DNA of 64,000 bases, from NCBI RefSeq assembly GCF_018100925.1, contig NZ_JAGJEH010000008.1, positions 310,001 to 374,000 on the forward strand, written 5' to 3'. Positions 53,157 through 63,259 of this stretch are shown here, in pieces (positions within the stretch are counted from its first letter, which is position 1; each line of letters begins with the position of its first letter). The translations under genes and the position numbers were made by a program. Under the pieces are notes generated by a model. The model did not search any database. It worked only from the letters and a program-made list of their open reading frames with translations, and had not been told where the DNA came from. The stretch comes from Pseudoalteromonas luteoviolacea. Its GTDB lineage: Bacteria > Pseudomonadota > Gammaproteobacteria > Enterobacterales > Alteromonadaceae.

Positions 53157-53741
53157 TTACGGCTTAAATGAATGTAGTCTGTTTTGTGCTTTTAACACAC
53201 CGTCTTTCGCTAGAATCTCCATGCAACGAACTGCTTCATCAACGACCGCATCAATTTTTTCTTGGTCAGCTTTCGGTGCTTTACCTAATACCCAGCCCGT
53301 GACTTTGTCTCGGTGACCCGGGTGACCAATGCCTATTCGCAAGCGCATAAATTCTTTGTTATTGCCAAGCTTAGAAATAATGTCTTTCAAGCCATTATGT
53401 CCGCCATGACCACCGCCTTTTTTTATTTTGGCGATGCCTGGGTCCATATCCATTTCGTCATGTGCAACGAGGATGTTTTCAGCTGGAATTTTAAAAAAGT
53501 TTGCAAGGCTTGAGACTGCTTTGCCACTTAAATTCATATAAGTGGTGGGAATAAGCAATTTAAATTCTTGGTTATTGATGAGTACTTTGCCTGTAAGGCC
53601 ATGGTACTTTGAGTCAGGTTTGAGAATGCAATTGTAGCGTTTTGCCAGTTCTTCTACGAACCACGCACCGGCATTGTGACGAGTGTTTGCATATTCGGGG
53701 CCTGGATTAGCCAGGCCCACAAGCATTTGAATATTATTCAA
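53157..53741 (-). CDS. pth: Peptidyl-tRNA hydrolase
   Basis: Pth releases peptides from prematurely dissociated peptidyl-tRNA. The 194-residue protein has the catalytic-His motif [10 protein letters not shown], the N-terminal [10 protein letters not shown] signature and [23 protein letters not shown] and [12 protein letters not shown]. It lies 19 bases after rplY and 46 before ychF; probably one transcription unit. Confidence 0.97.
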   Translation of the reverse strand: MNNIQMLVGLANPGPEYANTRHNAGAWFVEELAKRYNCILKPDSKYHGLTGKVLINNQEFKLLIPTTYMNLSGKAVSSLANFFKIPAENILVAHDEMDMDPGIAKIKKGGGHGGHNGLKDIISKLGNNKEFMRLRIGIGHPGHRDKVTGWVLGKAPKADQEKIDAVVDEAVRCMEILAKDGVLKAQNRLHSFKP

Positions 53742-53760
53742 GGTGTTAACACCTTAAAAA

Positions 53761-54366
53761 TTACTCAGCAGCTTCTTCAGCTTCTTCAGAAGCAGCGCCT
53801 TTAGGAGCGTTTAAAGTAACAACAGCTTGGTCGTGGTCCGCACCTTTAGCTAGTTCTACTGAAACAACACCTGCAGGTAGTGCAACGTCAGATAGGTGTA
53901 CAGTTGCACCTACAGCGATTGCAGCAACATCAACTTCTACGAACTCAGGAAGTTGAGCTGGTAGACATGTGATTTCGATTTCTGTTACGTGGTGAGCAAC
54001 AGTGTTACCGCCTTTAGTAGCAGCTTCTTCGTTGATGAAGTGTACTGGTACTTTAGTGTGGATCTTCTGAGAAGCATCAACACGTTGGAAGTCTAAGTGA
54101 GTGATCTTAGGCTTGTACGGGTGACGCTGGATGTCTTTAACGATAGCTTCAACAGACTCACCGCCAATGTTTAGCGTAAGGATGTGAGTGTAGAAACCTT
54201 CGTCTTCTTGCATGTGGATCACTTTGTTGTGATCTAGAGTAAGAGAAACAACTTCTTTGCCCGCACCGTAAAGGATTGCAGGAACTTTATCAGCGCGACG
54301 TAGGCGGCGGCTCGCACCAGTACCTAATTCTACGCGTACTTCAGCGTCTAAAACGTATTGTGACAT
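53761..54366 (-). CDS. rplY: 50S ribosomal protein L25/CTC family
   Basis: A 201-residue L25 of the long CTC type: the N-terminal 5S-rRNA-binding L25 domain ([26 protein letters not shown]) and a C-terminal extension, ending in an acidic Ala/Glu tail (SEEAEEAAE). The ATG at 54366 has GGAG 7 bases upstream and the normal start [11 protein letters not shown]. Located between prs and pth as in enterics and vibrios. Confidence 0.96.
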   Translation of the reverse strand: MSQYVLDAEVRVELGTGASRRLRRADKVPAILYGAGKEVVSLTLDHNKVIHMQEDEGFYTHILTLNIGGESVEAIVKDIQRHPYKPKITHLDFQRVDASQKIHTKVPVHFINEEAATKGGNTVAHHVTEIEITCLPAQLPEFVEVDVAAIAVGATVHLSDVALPAGVVSVELAKGADHDQAVVTLNAPKGAASEEAEEAAE

Positions 54367-54524
54367 AACTGTCTCCAAAATATATAAAGTTAATAATGTC
54401 AGAAAACTCGCGACCAAATTTTCTGGCGTATACCTATCAAGCTGACAAATTTTGTCTGCCCAGTAGGTAAAAAAGGCGCGCTAATATAGCACTATCATGG
54501 CTAGATTAAAACCATTAGAGCAAT

Positions 54525-54550
54525 AAAAAAGCACCAAACGGTGCTTTTTT
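54525..54550 (-). terminator. Terminator of prs
   Basis: AAAAAAGCACC / GGTGCTTTTTT with a 4-base loop, 19 bases beyond the prs stop on the minus strand. Confidence 0.92.
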
Positions 54551-54568
54551 ATTTAATCTTGCAATGAA

Positions 54569-55516
54569 TTAGTGTTCAAACATTGCCGAGATTGATTCTT
54601 CGTTGCTGATACGGCGAATAGTTTCTGCCATCATGTCAGCTAAGGTTAACACTTTAACCTTATCAATTGCGCGAAGCTCGTCAGACAACGGAATAGAGTC
54701 TGTTACGATCACTTCGTCGATAACTGAGTTACGTAAGTTCTCAGCAGCATTACCAGATAATACTGGGTGAGTAGCGTAAGCAAATACGCGCTTAGCGCCA
54801 TGCTCTTTTAATGCTGCAGCGGCCTTACATAAAGTGCCACCTGTATCGATCATATCATCAACAATGATGCAGTCACGGCCTTCAACGTCACCGATGATGT
54901 GCATAACTTGTGACACGTTTGCTTGAGGACGACGCTTGTCGATGATAGCAAGGTCTTTGTCGTCAAGTAGCTTTGCAATAGCACGCGCACGTACTACGCC
55001 ACCAATGTCAGGTGATACAACGACGACATCATCAAAGTCACGCTCTTTCATGTCTTCGATAAGTACTGGGCTACCAAATACGTTATCTACTGGCACATCG
55101 AAGAAACCTTGGATTTGTTCTGCATGTAGATCCACAGTTAAAACGCGGTCAACACCTACACTTGATAGGAAGTCTGCTACCACTTTTGCAGTGATAGGCA
55201 CACGTGCTGAACGAACGCGGCGGTCTTGACGTGCATAACCAAAATATGGGATCACTGCGGTAATACGGCCCGCAGAGGCACGACGAAGCGCATCAACCAT
55301 AACGATAAGTTCCATTAGGTTATCGTTTGTTGGCGCACAAGTTGATTGAATAATAAAGACGTCTGAACCACGTACATTTTCATTGATTTGAACGCTGATC
55401 TCACCGTCACTAAAACGGCCTACAACGGCATCACCTAACTCAATAAATAAACGTTTTGCAACTTTTTGAGCTAGCTCGGGTGTTGCGTTACCAGCGAAGA
55501 GCTTCATGTCGGGCAC
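54569..55516 (-). CDS. prs: Ribose-phosphate pyrophosphokinase (PRPP synthase)
   Basis: Prs makes phosphoribosyl pyrophosphate for nucleotides, histidine, tryptophan and NAD. The 315-residue protein has the family start [18 protein letters not shown] (after VPD), [18 protein letters not shown] and the PRPP-binding loop [19 protein letters not shown] chose the GTG at 55516, with AGGA 8 bases upstream and the E. coli-like length, over the ATG three codons later. Located between ispE and rplY. Confidence 0.96.
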   Translation of the reverse strand: MPDMKLFAGNATPELAQKVAKRLFIELGDAVVGRFSDGEISVQINENVRGSDVFIIQSTCAPTNDNLMELIVMVDALRRASAGRITAVIPYFGYARQDRRVRSARVPITAKVVADFLSSVGVDRVLTVDLHAEQIQGFFDVPVDNVFGSPVLIEDMKERDFDDVVVVSPDIGGVVRARAIAKLLDDKDLAIIDKRRPQANVSQVMHIIGDVEGRDCIIVDDMIDTGGTLCKAAAALKEHGAKRVFAYATHPVLSGNAAENLRNSVIDEVIVTDSIPLSDELRAIDKVKVLTLADMMAETIRRISNEESISAMFEH

Positions 55517-55600
55517 GGTAGGGTTCCTCAGGCACTGAATTTTTGGACTAACATGCAAAGACTAAAATAGCACAGTCAATACAGGCTAACTTAAACTAAT

Positions 55601-56455
55601 TTACTTCTCTTTGTTTAGCCACGTAGCTAATTGCTTGTGAGTGATCGACTCACGTGCACTTTTGGCTACAAAGCCTTGCCAAGATGACGGCATTTCCTGG
55701 AGTACACGCAGTGCTGTTTGCTCGTCATCAAAAACTGCAAAACAACAACTTCCAGTTCCAGTCATTCTTGACGGCGCATATTTTAGCAACCACGTCAGGG
55801 TCTTTTCAACCTCAGGGTAAAGCTTTTTAACTAACTCTTCGCAGTCATTTCGTGTCTCGGCCATTTTCCAAGGGGTTTTTAGTTTCGGTGTACTGCGTGG
55901 TAAGTCTGGATCAGTGAATACTTTCACTGTGCTAACATGAACGCCTGGAGCGATAACTAAATACCATTTTTCCGGGTATTCAAATGGAGTCAATTCTTCT
56001 CCAACACCTTGGGCTAGCGCGGTTTTACCATGAATAAACACGGGGACATCTGCGCCTAATTTTAACCCTAATTCAGCCAAGTCTTGAATAGAGAGTGAGC
56101 AACCCCAGAGTGTATTTAAAGCAAGCAAGGTTGTCGCAGCATCAGATGAGCCACCACCAACACCTCCGCCCATCGGTAAGTGTTTCGTTAAATGTACGTT
56201 TACCCCTTTTTTCACCTTTCTATATGGAAGCAATGCGTTTGCAGCTTTAAAAATGAGGTTGTCTTCTTTGTTAATGCCAGCCACATCACCGCAGATGAAA
56301 ATCTCATTTTGGTCGATTAACTCAAATCTCAGCTCATCGCCAAAGTCGAGCATTGTGAAGAGACTTTCAAGTTCGTGGTAGCCATCGGCTCTGCGATCAT
56401 TAATATGTAAAAAAAGATTGAGTTTGGCCGGGGCTGTTAGGGTGAGTTTATTCAT
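55601..56455 (-). CDS. ispE: 4-diphosphocytidyl-2-C-methyl-D-erythritol kinase
   Basis: IspE phosphorylates the 2-hydroxyl of CDP-methylerythritol in the isoprenoid pathway. The 284-residue GHMP kinase has N-terminal PAKLNLFLHINDRRADGYHEL, the phosphate-binding PMGGGVGGGSSDAATTL and MTGTGSCCFAVF. The start ATG at 56455 overlaps the lolB stop (TAATG) by one base, giving coupling; an in-frame ATG 6 codons upstream is less likely. Second isoprenoid gene in the window with dxs and ispA. Confidence 0.95.
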   Translation of the reverse strand: MNKLTLTAPAKLNLFLHINDRRADGYHELESLFTMLDFGDELRFELIDQNEIFICGDVAGINKEDNLIFKAANALLPYRKVKKGVNVHLTKHLPMGGGVGGGSSDAATTLLALNTLWGCSLSIQDLAELGLKLGADVPVFIHGKTALAQGVGEELTPFEYPEKWYLVIAPGVHVSTVKVFTDPDLPRSTPKLKTPWKMAETRNDCEELVKKLYPEVEKTLTWLLKYAPSRMTGTGSCCFAVFDDEQTALRVLQEMPSSWQGFVAKSARESITHKQLATWLNKEK

Positions 56456-57063
56456 TAGGAGTCGAACTGCCATGCGTTAATTTGAATCTTTATCGTAATG
56501 TCTTGATGGGACAATGTCAGTCTTGCGGGCAGGGACAAACCATCGAAATTACGGTACCGTTGATACTTTATGGTCCATATTTTGCCCTGCTCATCTTGCC
56601 AACTAGCTTGTTTAACTCGGCCTGTGCTATCCAATTGGAAGTCATTTTCAAAGCGAGTCGCAGTAAACCAACTTGGCGCTTGCTTGATTGGCAACTGCCA
56701 GCCACTAACACGATGAATTAGAGGACCACTCTCTGGTCCTGTATATGACTTGCCATCGATGACTAGCTCACTATACTCTGCAAGCTCGGTCATTTTTAAT
56801 ATTTGCGTGCCAATGAAGCTCGTGAGTGTGAGTGCTTGTTTGTTATTAGTATACTGCCAATTAAAATTCACAGACTGGCGATCATCAGGTGCAATAAAAG
56901 CAATTTTGCCACGGGCCTGCCATTTGTTGTACTCAACAAGGGTATTTAGAGCCGATTGTCCCTGTACTGGGTGCTTGGGTGATTGCGCACAGCCACCTAG
57001 AAACAAAAAAAACATGAGCAAAATCAAATGAAATTGTTTCAAATGAGGTTCCTTACTTTCCAT
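56455..57063 (-). CDS. lolB: Outer-membrane lipoprotein insertion factor LolB
   Basis: LolB accepts lipoproteins from LolA and inserts them into the outer membrane. The 202-residue precursor has a lipoprotein signal (LILLMFFLFLGGCAQSP, lipobox LGGC). The mature beta-barrel fold shows QARGKIAFIAPDDRQSVNFNW and SGWQLPIKQAPSWF. I chose the ATG at 57063; a longer frame to 57123 would overlap the hemA region and lacks a ribosome site. Divergent from hemA, overlapping ispE by one base. Confidence 0.92.
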   Translation of the reverse strand: MESKEPHLKQFHLILLMFFLFLGGCAQSPKHPVQGQSALNTLVEYNKWQARGKIAFIAPDDRQSVNFNWQYTNNKQALTLTSFIGTQILKMTELAEYSELVIDGKSYTGPESGPLIHRVSGWQLPIKQAPSWFTATRFENDFQLDSTGRVKQASWQDEQGKIWTIKYQRYRNFDGLSLPARLTLSHQDITIKIQINAWQFDS

Positions 57064-57125
57064 ATTCGATTGATTTTTGGTAAAATTGGCCGCTTTAAAG
57101 CAGGGCTTGGGCAACACTGGCATTT

Positions 57126-58382
57126 ATGACCATCATCGCACTTGGTATTAATCACAAAACCGCTTCCGTTGAATTACGTGAAAAAGTCGCATTTTCACCA
57201 GAGCAATTGTCTCGTGCTTTGGAGCAGCTCAATCGGTTATCAGAGTTTCATGAATCAGTGATTGTGTCTACCTGTAACCGTACCGAAATCTATTGTAGCC
57301 TCGACAATGATAATTCCCAAGCGCTTCTCGGTTGGCTGGCAGATTTCCATGATATTTCGCAGCAAGAGTTAGCGGATAATGTTTATATTCATCAAAATCA
57401 AGATGCGGTAAACCATTTAATGCGAGTTGCATGCGGTTTGGATTCATTGGTGTTAGGTGAACCGCAAATTCTTGGCCAGATAAAGCAAGCTTATAACAGC
57501 TCGAAGCATCATCATGTGATCCAGCCCATGTTTGAGCGCTTATTTCAAAAAACCTTCTCAGTTGCAAAGCAGGTACGTACTGAAACTGAGATTGGTGCCA
57601 GTGCGGTATCCGTTGCTTATGCTGCGGTGAATCTAGCAAAACATATCTATGGTAAGCTCGATAAAACAAAGGTCTTGTTGATCGGGGCAGGTGAAACCAT
57701 AGAGTTAGTTGCCAAGCACCTCTCTCAACATCACCCACAGCACATTACCGTTGCAAACCGAACAATTGAGCGTGCTAAAAATCTAGCCGAGGAAATTGGC
57801 GGAGATGTCATTTCTCTTGCTCAGTTACCAGATGAATTACAGCATGCTGATATCGTGATAAGCTCTACAGCAAGTACTTTACCGATAATTGGTAAAGGGG
57901 TGGTAGAACAAGCGTTAAAGCAAAGAAAGTATCGTCCTATGTTGTTTGTTGATATTGCAGTGCCAAGGGATATTGAAAGCCAAGTCAATGAACTCGATGC
58001 TGCTTATTTATATACGGTTGATGACTTACAAGCCATCGTTAATGAAAACATCGCAAGTCGCGAACAGGCGGCAACACAAGCGCAGGCGATCATTGATGAT
58101 AAAACCAGAGAGTTTGCAGATTGGCAGCGCTCTTTAAAATCGGTTGATGTGATCCGTCAGTACAGGACATCAGCACAGGAAATAAAATTAGAGCTCGTGG
58201 AAAAGGCTGTAAATCAGCTACAATCGGGTAAAGATTCAGAAAAAGTCTTGCTTGAGTTGGCTAATAAGCTCACAAACCGACTTACTCACGCCCCTACACA
58301 CGCTATCCAAAAGGCAGCAAAAGATGGGGATACAGAGCAGTTAATATTGCTTAAGCAGGCATTAGGTATTGAACAGGAATAA
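57126..58382 (+). CDS. hemA: Glutamyl-tRNA reductase
   Basis: HemA reduces glutamyl-tRNA to glutamate-1-semialdehyde, the first step of tetrapyrrole synthesis. The 418-residue protein has the catalytic Cys in VSTCNRTEIYC (near residue 50), GLDSLVLGEPQILGQIK, and a NADPH-binding VLLIGAGETIELVAKH. It starts 62 bases from the divergent lolB and is followed by prfA after 7 bases, as in enterics. Confidence 0.97.
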   Translation: MTIIALGINHKTASVELREKVAFSPEQLSRALEQLNRLSEFHESVIVSTCNRTEIYCSLDNDNSQALLGWLADFHDISQQELADNVYIHQNQDAVNHLMRVACGLDSLVLGEPQILGQIKQAYNSSKHHHVIQPMFERLFQKTFSVAKQVRTETEIGASAVSVAYAAVNLAKHIYGKLDKTKVLLIGAGETIELVAKHLSQHHPQHITVANRTIERAKNLAEEIGGDVISLAQLPDELQHADIVISSTASTLPIIGKGVVEQALKQRKYRPMLFVDIAVPRDIESQVNELDAAYLYTVDDLQAIVNENIASREQAATQAQAIIDDKTREFADWQRSLKSVDVIRQYRTSAQEIKLELVEKAVNQLQSGKDSEKVLLELANKLTNRLTHAPTHAIQKAAKDGDTEQLILLKQALGIEQE

Positions 58383-58389
58383 TATATAG

Positions 58390-59475
58390 ATGAAAGAGTC
58401 TGTCTATCGTAAGTTAGAAACCCTAGTTGAGCGTCATGAAGAAGTTGAAGCAATGCTAGGCGATCCAGAAGTGATTGGCGATCAGAACCGCTTTCGCGCA
58501 CTTTCTAAAGAGTACTCAGAGCTTGAAGATGTTGTAAAAACATTTACTGCTTATCAGCAAGCACAAGAAGATGTCGCTACAGCAGAAGAAATGTTGAAGG
58601 ATTCAGATCCTGATATGCGTGAAATGGCGCAAGAAGAATATAAAGAAGCAAAAGCGGCGATTGTTGAGTTAGAAGATCAACTACAAGTGTTGATGCTGCC
58701 AAAAGATCCAAAAGACGACAACAATGTCTACTTGGAAGTACGAGCTGGTACGGGTGGTGATGAGGCGGCTATTTTCGCAGGTGACTTATTCCGTATGTAC
58801 AGTCGCTACGCTGAAACGCAAAAGTGGCAAGTAGAGGTGGTAAGCGCTAACGAAGGTGAGCACGGCGGTTATAAAGAAGTCATTGCCAATATCAAAGGTG
58901 ATGGTGTGTATGGCAAGTTGAAGTTTGAGTCAGGCGCACATCGTGTACAACGAGTTCCTGAGACTGAATCACAAGGTCGTGTTCATACCTCCGCATGTAC
59001 TGTTGCTGTTATGGCCGAAATTCCAGAGGCAGAAGCAATAGAAATCAACCCTTCAGACCTCAAAGTAGATACATTTAGAGCGTCAGGTGCCGGTGGTCAG
59101 CACGTCAACAAAACAGACTCTGCTATTCGTATTACGCACATTCCAACCGGTGTTGTAGTTGAGTGTCAGGATGAGCGTTCTCAGCATAAAAACCGCGCGA
59201 AAGCGCTTTCAGTATTGGGGGCACGACTACAGCAAGCTGAAGATGAGAAGCGCCAAGCTGCAGAAGCCAGCGAGCGCCGCAATCTAGTTGGTAGTGGTGA
59301 CCGCTCTGAGCGTATTCGCACCTATAATTATCCGCAAGGTCGTATTACAGATCATCGTATCAACTTAACGTTGTATCGCTTAAATGAAGTGGTCAGTGGT
59401 GAACTGGGCGCGATCATTGATCCACTTCTTATTGAACACCAAGCAGATTTACTTGCTGCGATGGGTGATGACTAA
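58390..59475 (+). CDS. prfA: Peptide chain release factor 1
   Basis: RF1 ends translation at UAA and UAG. The 361-residue protein has the codon-reading PxT region ([14 protein letters not shown], with Glu in the variable position) and the peptidyl-release GGQ motif [13 protein letters not shown] (near residue 240). Starts 7 bases after hemA and overlaps prmC by 8 bases. Confidence 0.97.
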   Translation: MKESVYRKLETLVERHEEVEAMLGDPEVIGDQNRFRALSKEYSELEDVVKTFTAYQQAQEDVATAEEMLKDSDPDMREMAQEEYKEAKAAIVELEDQLQVLMLPKDPKDDNNVYLEVRAGTGGDEAAIFAGDLFRMYSRYAETQKWQVEVVSANEGEHGGYKEVIANIKGDGVYGKLKFESGAHRVQRVPETESQGRVHTSACTVAVMAEIPEAEAIEINPSDLKVDTFRASGAGGQHVNKTDSAIRITHIPTGVVVECQDERSQHKNRAKALSVLGARLQQAEDEKRQAAEASERRNLVGSGDRSERIRTYNYPQGRITDHRINLTLYRLNEVVSGELGAIIDPLLIEHQADLLAAMGDD

Positions 59476-60322
59476 GGTGACCCTGCTGTCCAATGCCCAA
59501 GCAATTGCTTGGGCAACGAATCAATTGTTCGAGCACTCAGATTCTCCCAAACTCGACGCAGAGGTACTGCTACTGCATATCCTCGACAAGCCTAGAAGTT
59601 ACTTATTTACATGGCCTGAAGCCGAACTAACAGAACAACATCAACAATTATTTAAAGAATATATTGCACGGCGATTGCAAGGCGAGCCTGTTGCGCATAT
59701 TACAGGTGAAAGAGAGTTTTGGAGCTTATCGTTTTATGTTAACAACAGCACGTTAATCCCCAGACCAGATACAGAGACTTTGGTTGAATATGCTCTTGGC
59801 TTGGCATTACCTGAACAAGCAAAAGTGCTCGATTTGGGCACTGGTACAGGCGCAATTGCTTTATCTTTGGCGTCTGAAATGCCCAATTGGCAAGTATGGG
59901 CGGTCGATTATTCTCATGATGCAGTAGCGCTTGCAGTGCGAAATCAACACAGGCACGGCTTAAATAATGTGACTATTGCGCAAAGTGATTGGTTCTCTAA
60001 TGTACCTGAGCAGCTTTATGACCTTATAGTCAGCAACCCTCCCTATATCGAATGTGATGACGTTCATTTAAAACAGGGAGATGTCCGCTTTGAGCCTTTG
60101 TCAGCGCTGGTTGCACCAGAAAATGGTTATGCTGATATTCGCCATATAGCTTCGCAGGCTAGAAAATACCTACGCCCAGAAGGATTTATTTTGGTCGAAC
60201 ATGGGTTTGAACAAGGTTGCGGTGTCAGAGAGATTTTTGCACAAATGGACTATCGCAATATACTTACAATAAAAGATATGGCAGGCTGTGATAGAGTAAC
60301 TTTGGCACAAATGCCTCAGTGA
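59468..60322 (+). CDS. prmC: Release-factor glutamine methyltransferase PrmC (HemK)
   Basis: PrmC methylates the Gln of the GGQ motif of release factors 1 and 2. The 284-residue protein has the SAM-binding [16 protein letters not shown] and the catalytic [11 protein letters not shown]. The ATG at 59468 overlaps the prfA stop by 8 bases; the longer frame upstream reads into prfA and is not used. Followed by an HD-GYP response regulator in place of the usual sirB2. Confidence 0.96.
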   Translation: MTKVTLLSNAQAIAWATNQLFEHSDSPKLDAEVLLLHILDKPRSYLFTWPEAELTEQHQQLFKEYIARRLQGEPVAHITGEREFWSLSFYVNNSTLIPRPDTETLVEYALGLALPEQAKVLDLGTGTGAIALSLASEMPNWQVWAVDYSHDAVALAVRNQHRHGLNNVTIAQSDWFSNVPEQLYDLIVSNPPYIECDDVHLKQGDVRFEPLSALVAPENGYADIRHIASQARKYLRPEGFILVEHGFEQGCGVREIFAQMDYRNILTIKDMAGCDRVTLAQMPQ

Positions 60323-60384
60323 TGCGTTGAATGCATTAATATTTTTAATTACAGCCCGCGTCAAACAAGCGTTAAGGACTCTCT

Positions 60385-61932
60385 ATGGATGATTTTTTGT
60401 TTTCAGATGAGCCAACCGATGTCATCGAAACGGAACAAAGTGGCACTTGGAAAGTCATTATTGTCGATGACGAACCTGAAGTACATGCAGTCACAAAACT
60501 TGCATTGAGTGATTTTGAGTTTCAAAAGAAAAAGCTGGAATTCCTCAGTGCTTATTCTGGTGAAGAAGCAAAGCAAGTGGTTGTTGAGCACCCAGATGCA
60601 GCCATTGTGTTGCTGGATGTGGTGATGGAAACTGACGATGCAGGTCTAAAAGTCGCGCAGTTTATTCGGGAAACGGCAAAAAATAACAATATTCGAATTA
60701 TTCTTAGAACGGGGCAGCCTGGACAAGCCCCCGAGCGACAAGTGATCGTTAACTATGATATTAATGATTACAAATCTAAAACAGAATTGACTGCGCAAAA
60801 ACTGTTTACAGTAGTGATGTCTAGTTTGCGTTCCTACCGAGATATTTTGTCTATCGATCAATCTCGTCAAGGACTTGAGAAAATCATTACCGCTTCACGC
60901 GATATTTTTGCAACACACTCAATCGAGCAATTTATCGAAGGCGTTATGCAGCAACTGACCTCGCTGCTCGGTACAGTTGATGAAGCCATGTATGCAACCT
61001 CCCTAGTTGCCAGCAATGAACCTGACACATGCAGTGAAGAACTCGTTGTATTTACTGGGCGAGGAGAGTTTGCAAAATGTGAAGGTAAGCCGATTGAAGA
61101 TGTTCTCAACGAAGAGCAAATTCAAGCGTGTAAAAAAGCCCTCAATGAGAAAAGCATCGTATACAAAGACAACTATTTATTCTCATATTGCTCAAGTGAG
61201 TATAATCATGCATCTATGTTGTTTGTGTCTGGGATCCCTGAGTTTTTAACTGATACGCAAAAGCATTTAATCGAAATTTTCTCTCAGAATGTGCAGTTGG
61301 CATACGAAAATGTGCAGTTGCAAGCTGAAATTGAAGATACACAGCAAGAGCTAGTTTACCGCCTCAGTGAAGCATTAGAAATGCACTCGACTGAATCCGG
61401 CAATCATGTAAAACGTGTTGCATATATTTGCCATGCACTTGCTGTGGGCTATGGGCTTGGAAATAGAGAAGCAGATCTCGTTCGGATAGCGTCACCTTTA
61501 CATGATGTTGGCAAAGTTGGCATTCCTGACGCCATATTAAATAAACCTGCAAAGCTTGATGACGAAGAATGGACCGTGATGCAAAGCCACGCCAAGAAAG
61601 GGTATCAATTACTACGAGACTCGAAGCGGGAAATAGTGAATGCAGGGGCTATCATTGCTAGAGATCATCATGAGAAGTGGGATGGCAGTGGTTACCCAAA
61701 AGGCACTAAAGGTGAAGATATTCATGTGTTTGGACGTATTGTTGCCTTAGCTGATGTATATGATGCACTGCGTCATCGTCGCTGCTATAAAGAAGCATGG
61801 GAGCTACCTGATGTCATTAAAGAAATTAATAATCAAAGCGGAAAGCACTTTGACCCGAAATTGGTTAATGTTTTTAATGAGATCATAGATGAGCTAGAAG
61901 ATATCTTGGTGCGTTACCCAGATAAAGTGTGA
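60385..61932 (+). CDS. Response regulator with HD-GYP output domain (putative cyclic-di-GMP phosphodiesterase)
   Basis: A 515-residue protein: N-terminal receiver domain (VIIVDDEPEVHAVTK, phospho-acceptor Asp in IVLLDVVMET near residue 78), a middle DUF3369-like region (residues about 185-325; FVSGIPEFLTDTQKHLIEIFSQNV) and a C-terminal HD-GYP domain with HDVGKVGIP and HHEKWDGSGYPKG, catalytic residues intact. The partner kinase is not in the window. It lies between prmC and sirB2, genes that are adjacent in enterics, so it is an insertion or lineage-specific gene here. Probably cotranscribed with the following sirB2 (7 bases). Confidence 0.9.
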   Translation: MDDFLFSDEPTDVIETEQSGTWKVIIVDDEPEVHAVTKLALSDFEFQKKKLEFLSAYSGEEAKQVVVEHPDAAIVLLDVVMETDDAGLKVAQFIRETAKNNNIRIILRTGQPGQAPERQVIVNYDINDYKSKTELTAQKLFTVVMSSLRSYRDILSIDQSRQGLEKIITASRDIFATHSIEQFIEGVMQQLTSLLGTVDEAMYATSLVASNEPDTCSEELVVFTGRGEFAKCEGKPIEDVLNEEQIQACKKALNEKSIVYKDNYLFSYCSSEYNHASMLFVSGIPEFLTDTQKHLIEIFSQNVQLAYENVQLQAEIEDTQQELVYRLSEALEMHSTESGNHVKRVAYICHALAVGYGLGNREADLVRIASPLHDVGKVGIPDAILNKPAKLDDEEWTVMQSHAKKGYQLLRDSKREIVNAGAIIARDHHEKWDGSGYPKGTKGEDIHVFGRIVALADVYDALRHRRCYKEAWELPDVIKEINNQSGKHFDPKLVNVFNEIIDELEDILVRYPDKV

Positions 61933-61939
61933 GGTTGAT

Positions 61940-62314
61940 GTGGATTATATTGCTTTAAAACATACTCATATGATTTTTGCCCTGTTGAGTATCATATTGT
62001 TCTATACGCGTTCAGTGTCCCGTTTAGCAACCGGCAAATTGGCAAAACAAAAGGTGTTGTTTATTACCAGTCATGGTGTTGATACCTTGTTGCTTATATC
62101 AGCTGTGTATTTGGCAATCACGTTAGGAATGAAACCTAGCTCACAACCTTGGTTAATGGAAAAAATTATCCTTGTTGTGGGCTATATAGCACTGGGCTTC
62201 GTGATTGCGAAGTCAAAAAGTAAAGCAAAACAAATCCCTGCGTTGCTTGGGGCGACAGGTGCTTTACTAGCGATTGGCTATTTAGCTTCGACTAAGAGCG
62301 CATTTATTCTTTAA
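61940..62314 (+). CDS. sirB2: SirB2-family membrane protein
   Basis: A 124-residue inner-membrane protein with about four hydrophobic segments (LKHTHMIFALLSIILFYTRS, LFITSHGVDTLLLISAVYLAITLG, IILVVGYIALGFVIA, LLGATGALLAIGYLAS), matching the SirB2 family of unknown function. The start is GTG with GAGGTTGAT upstream. It is followed by sirB1 as in the usual order. Confidence 0.85.
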   Translation: MDYIALKHTHMIFALLSIILFYTRSVSRLATGKLAKQKVLFITSHGVDTLLLISAVYLAITLGMKPSSQPWLMEKIILVVGYIALGFVIAKSKSKAKQIPALLGATGALLAIGYLASTKSAFIL

Positions 62315-62455
62315 TCTATTGCCAGAAAACCTACTACAGCTCGGCGTGTTCGAATTATCAGCGAGTTAAGCGAGCGATAAATTTCCCCTTGGGAATGGGC
62401 TAAAAAGTGTTACACTACCGCCTTATTACTTTCACATGGGTTAGCAGTACAGTCT

Positions 62456-63259
62456 ATGACGGATACTTGGTTTGATGAACAGCAAGAATTAGGTATGGAT
62501 TATGCCGTGCCTGCATTACTTCGTAGCATTTATGCTGAACAACGTTGGGATGCGCAAGCCGACACCGAACAAACGCTGTGCCAATTGGCTGAGCTAGAGT
62601 TGGCTGTTGACGAAATGTGTGTAAAGGAAAAAGACGTACATAAGCGTGTAGACTTGTTGCTTGATACTTTTTATACCAAGTGGCTGTTTAGCGGAACTGG
62701 GCAGAAAGTGCCTGAGTACTTACTCAACAATATCGGTTACGTGCTAAAAATGCGCAGTGGCACTAGCACTGCGTTGGCAATTTTACTTGCGCATCTTCTT
62801 GAGCGTGCCAACTTTAATGCGACTGTTGCACTAATGCAAAATGAAGTCATGGTGCATGTGGCATTAAGTAGTGAAGAAGGCTACATCATAGATCCGGCTT
62901 CTGGTCAGCAGTCTTGGTACGTTACCCCCGAAAATGATGGCGAAAAAGATCAAGAGCCAATGGAGTTGATCATAGGGGATGAAGCCTTCAAACTTTATCT
63001 AGCACAACAAAAATGGTCTTTTATTGCTGCTGAAAAATTTAGCCACGCATTGAGCTGTGTTGAGTTACTGATGGAACTATTAGGCGATGACCCTTACGAG
63101 AGACGCGACAGAGGATATTTGCTCAATCAACTTAACTGCCCAAAAATGGCCAAAGATGATTTACAGTTTTTTGTAGATGAATGCCCTGATGACCCCACCA
63201 TTGAGATCATACAGAATCAAATAGAAGAGCTTGCCGACCACAATAATATATTGCACTGA
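62456..63259 (+). CDS. sirB1: SirB1-family protein (transglutaminase-like plus TPR)
   Basis: A 267-residue soluble protein of the SirB1 family: an N-terminal helical region, a transglutaminase-like core (VLKMRSGTSTALAILLAHLLERANFNATVALMQN; the family segment around TSTALAILLAHLLERA) with the second part HVALSSEEGYIIDPASG, and a C-terminal TPR-like region. The family lies beside kdsA and prmC in many gammaproteobacteria; molecular function is not established. The downstream gene is kdsA. Confidence 0.86.
   Translation: MTDTWFDEQQELGMDYAVPALLRSIYAEQRWDAQADTEQTLCQLAELELAVDEMCVKEKDVHKRVDLLLDTFYTKWLFSGTGQKVPEYLLNNIGYVLKMRSGTSTALAILLAHLLERANFNATVALMQNEVMVHVALSSEEGYIIDPASGQQSWYVTPENDGEKDQEPMELIIGDEAFKLYLAQQKWSFIAAEKFSHALSCVELLMELLGDDPYERRDRGYLLNQLNCPKMAKDDLQFFVDECPDDPTIEIIQNQIEELADHNNILH

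Noticed and set aside
57268-57738. Minus-strand 156-residue frame in hemA
   Set aside because: Antisense shadow of hemA; composition is that of an out-of-frame translation.
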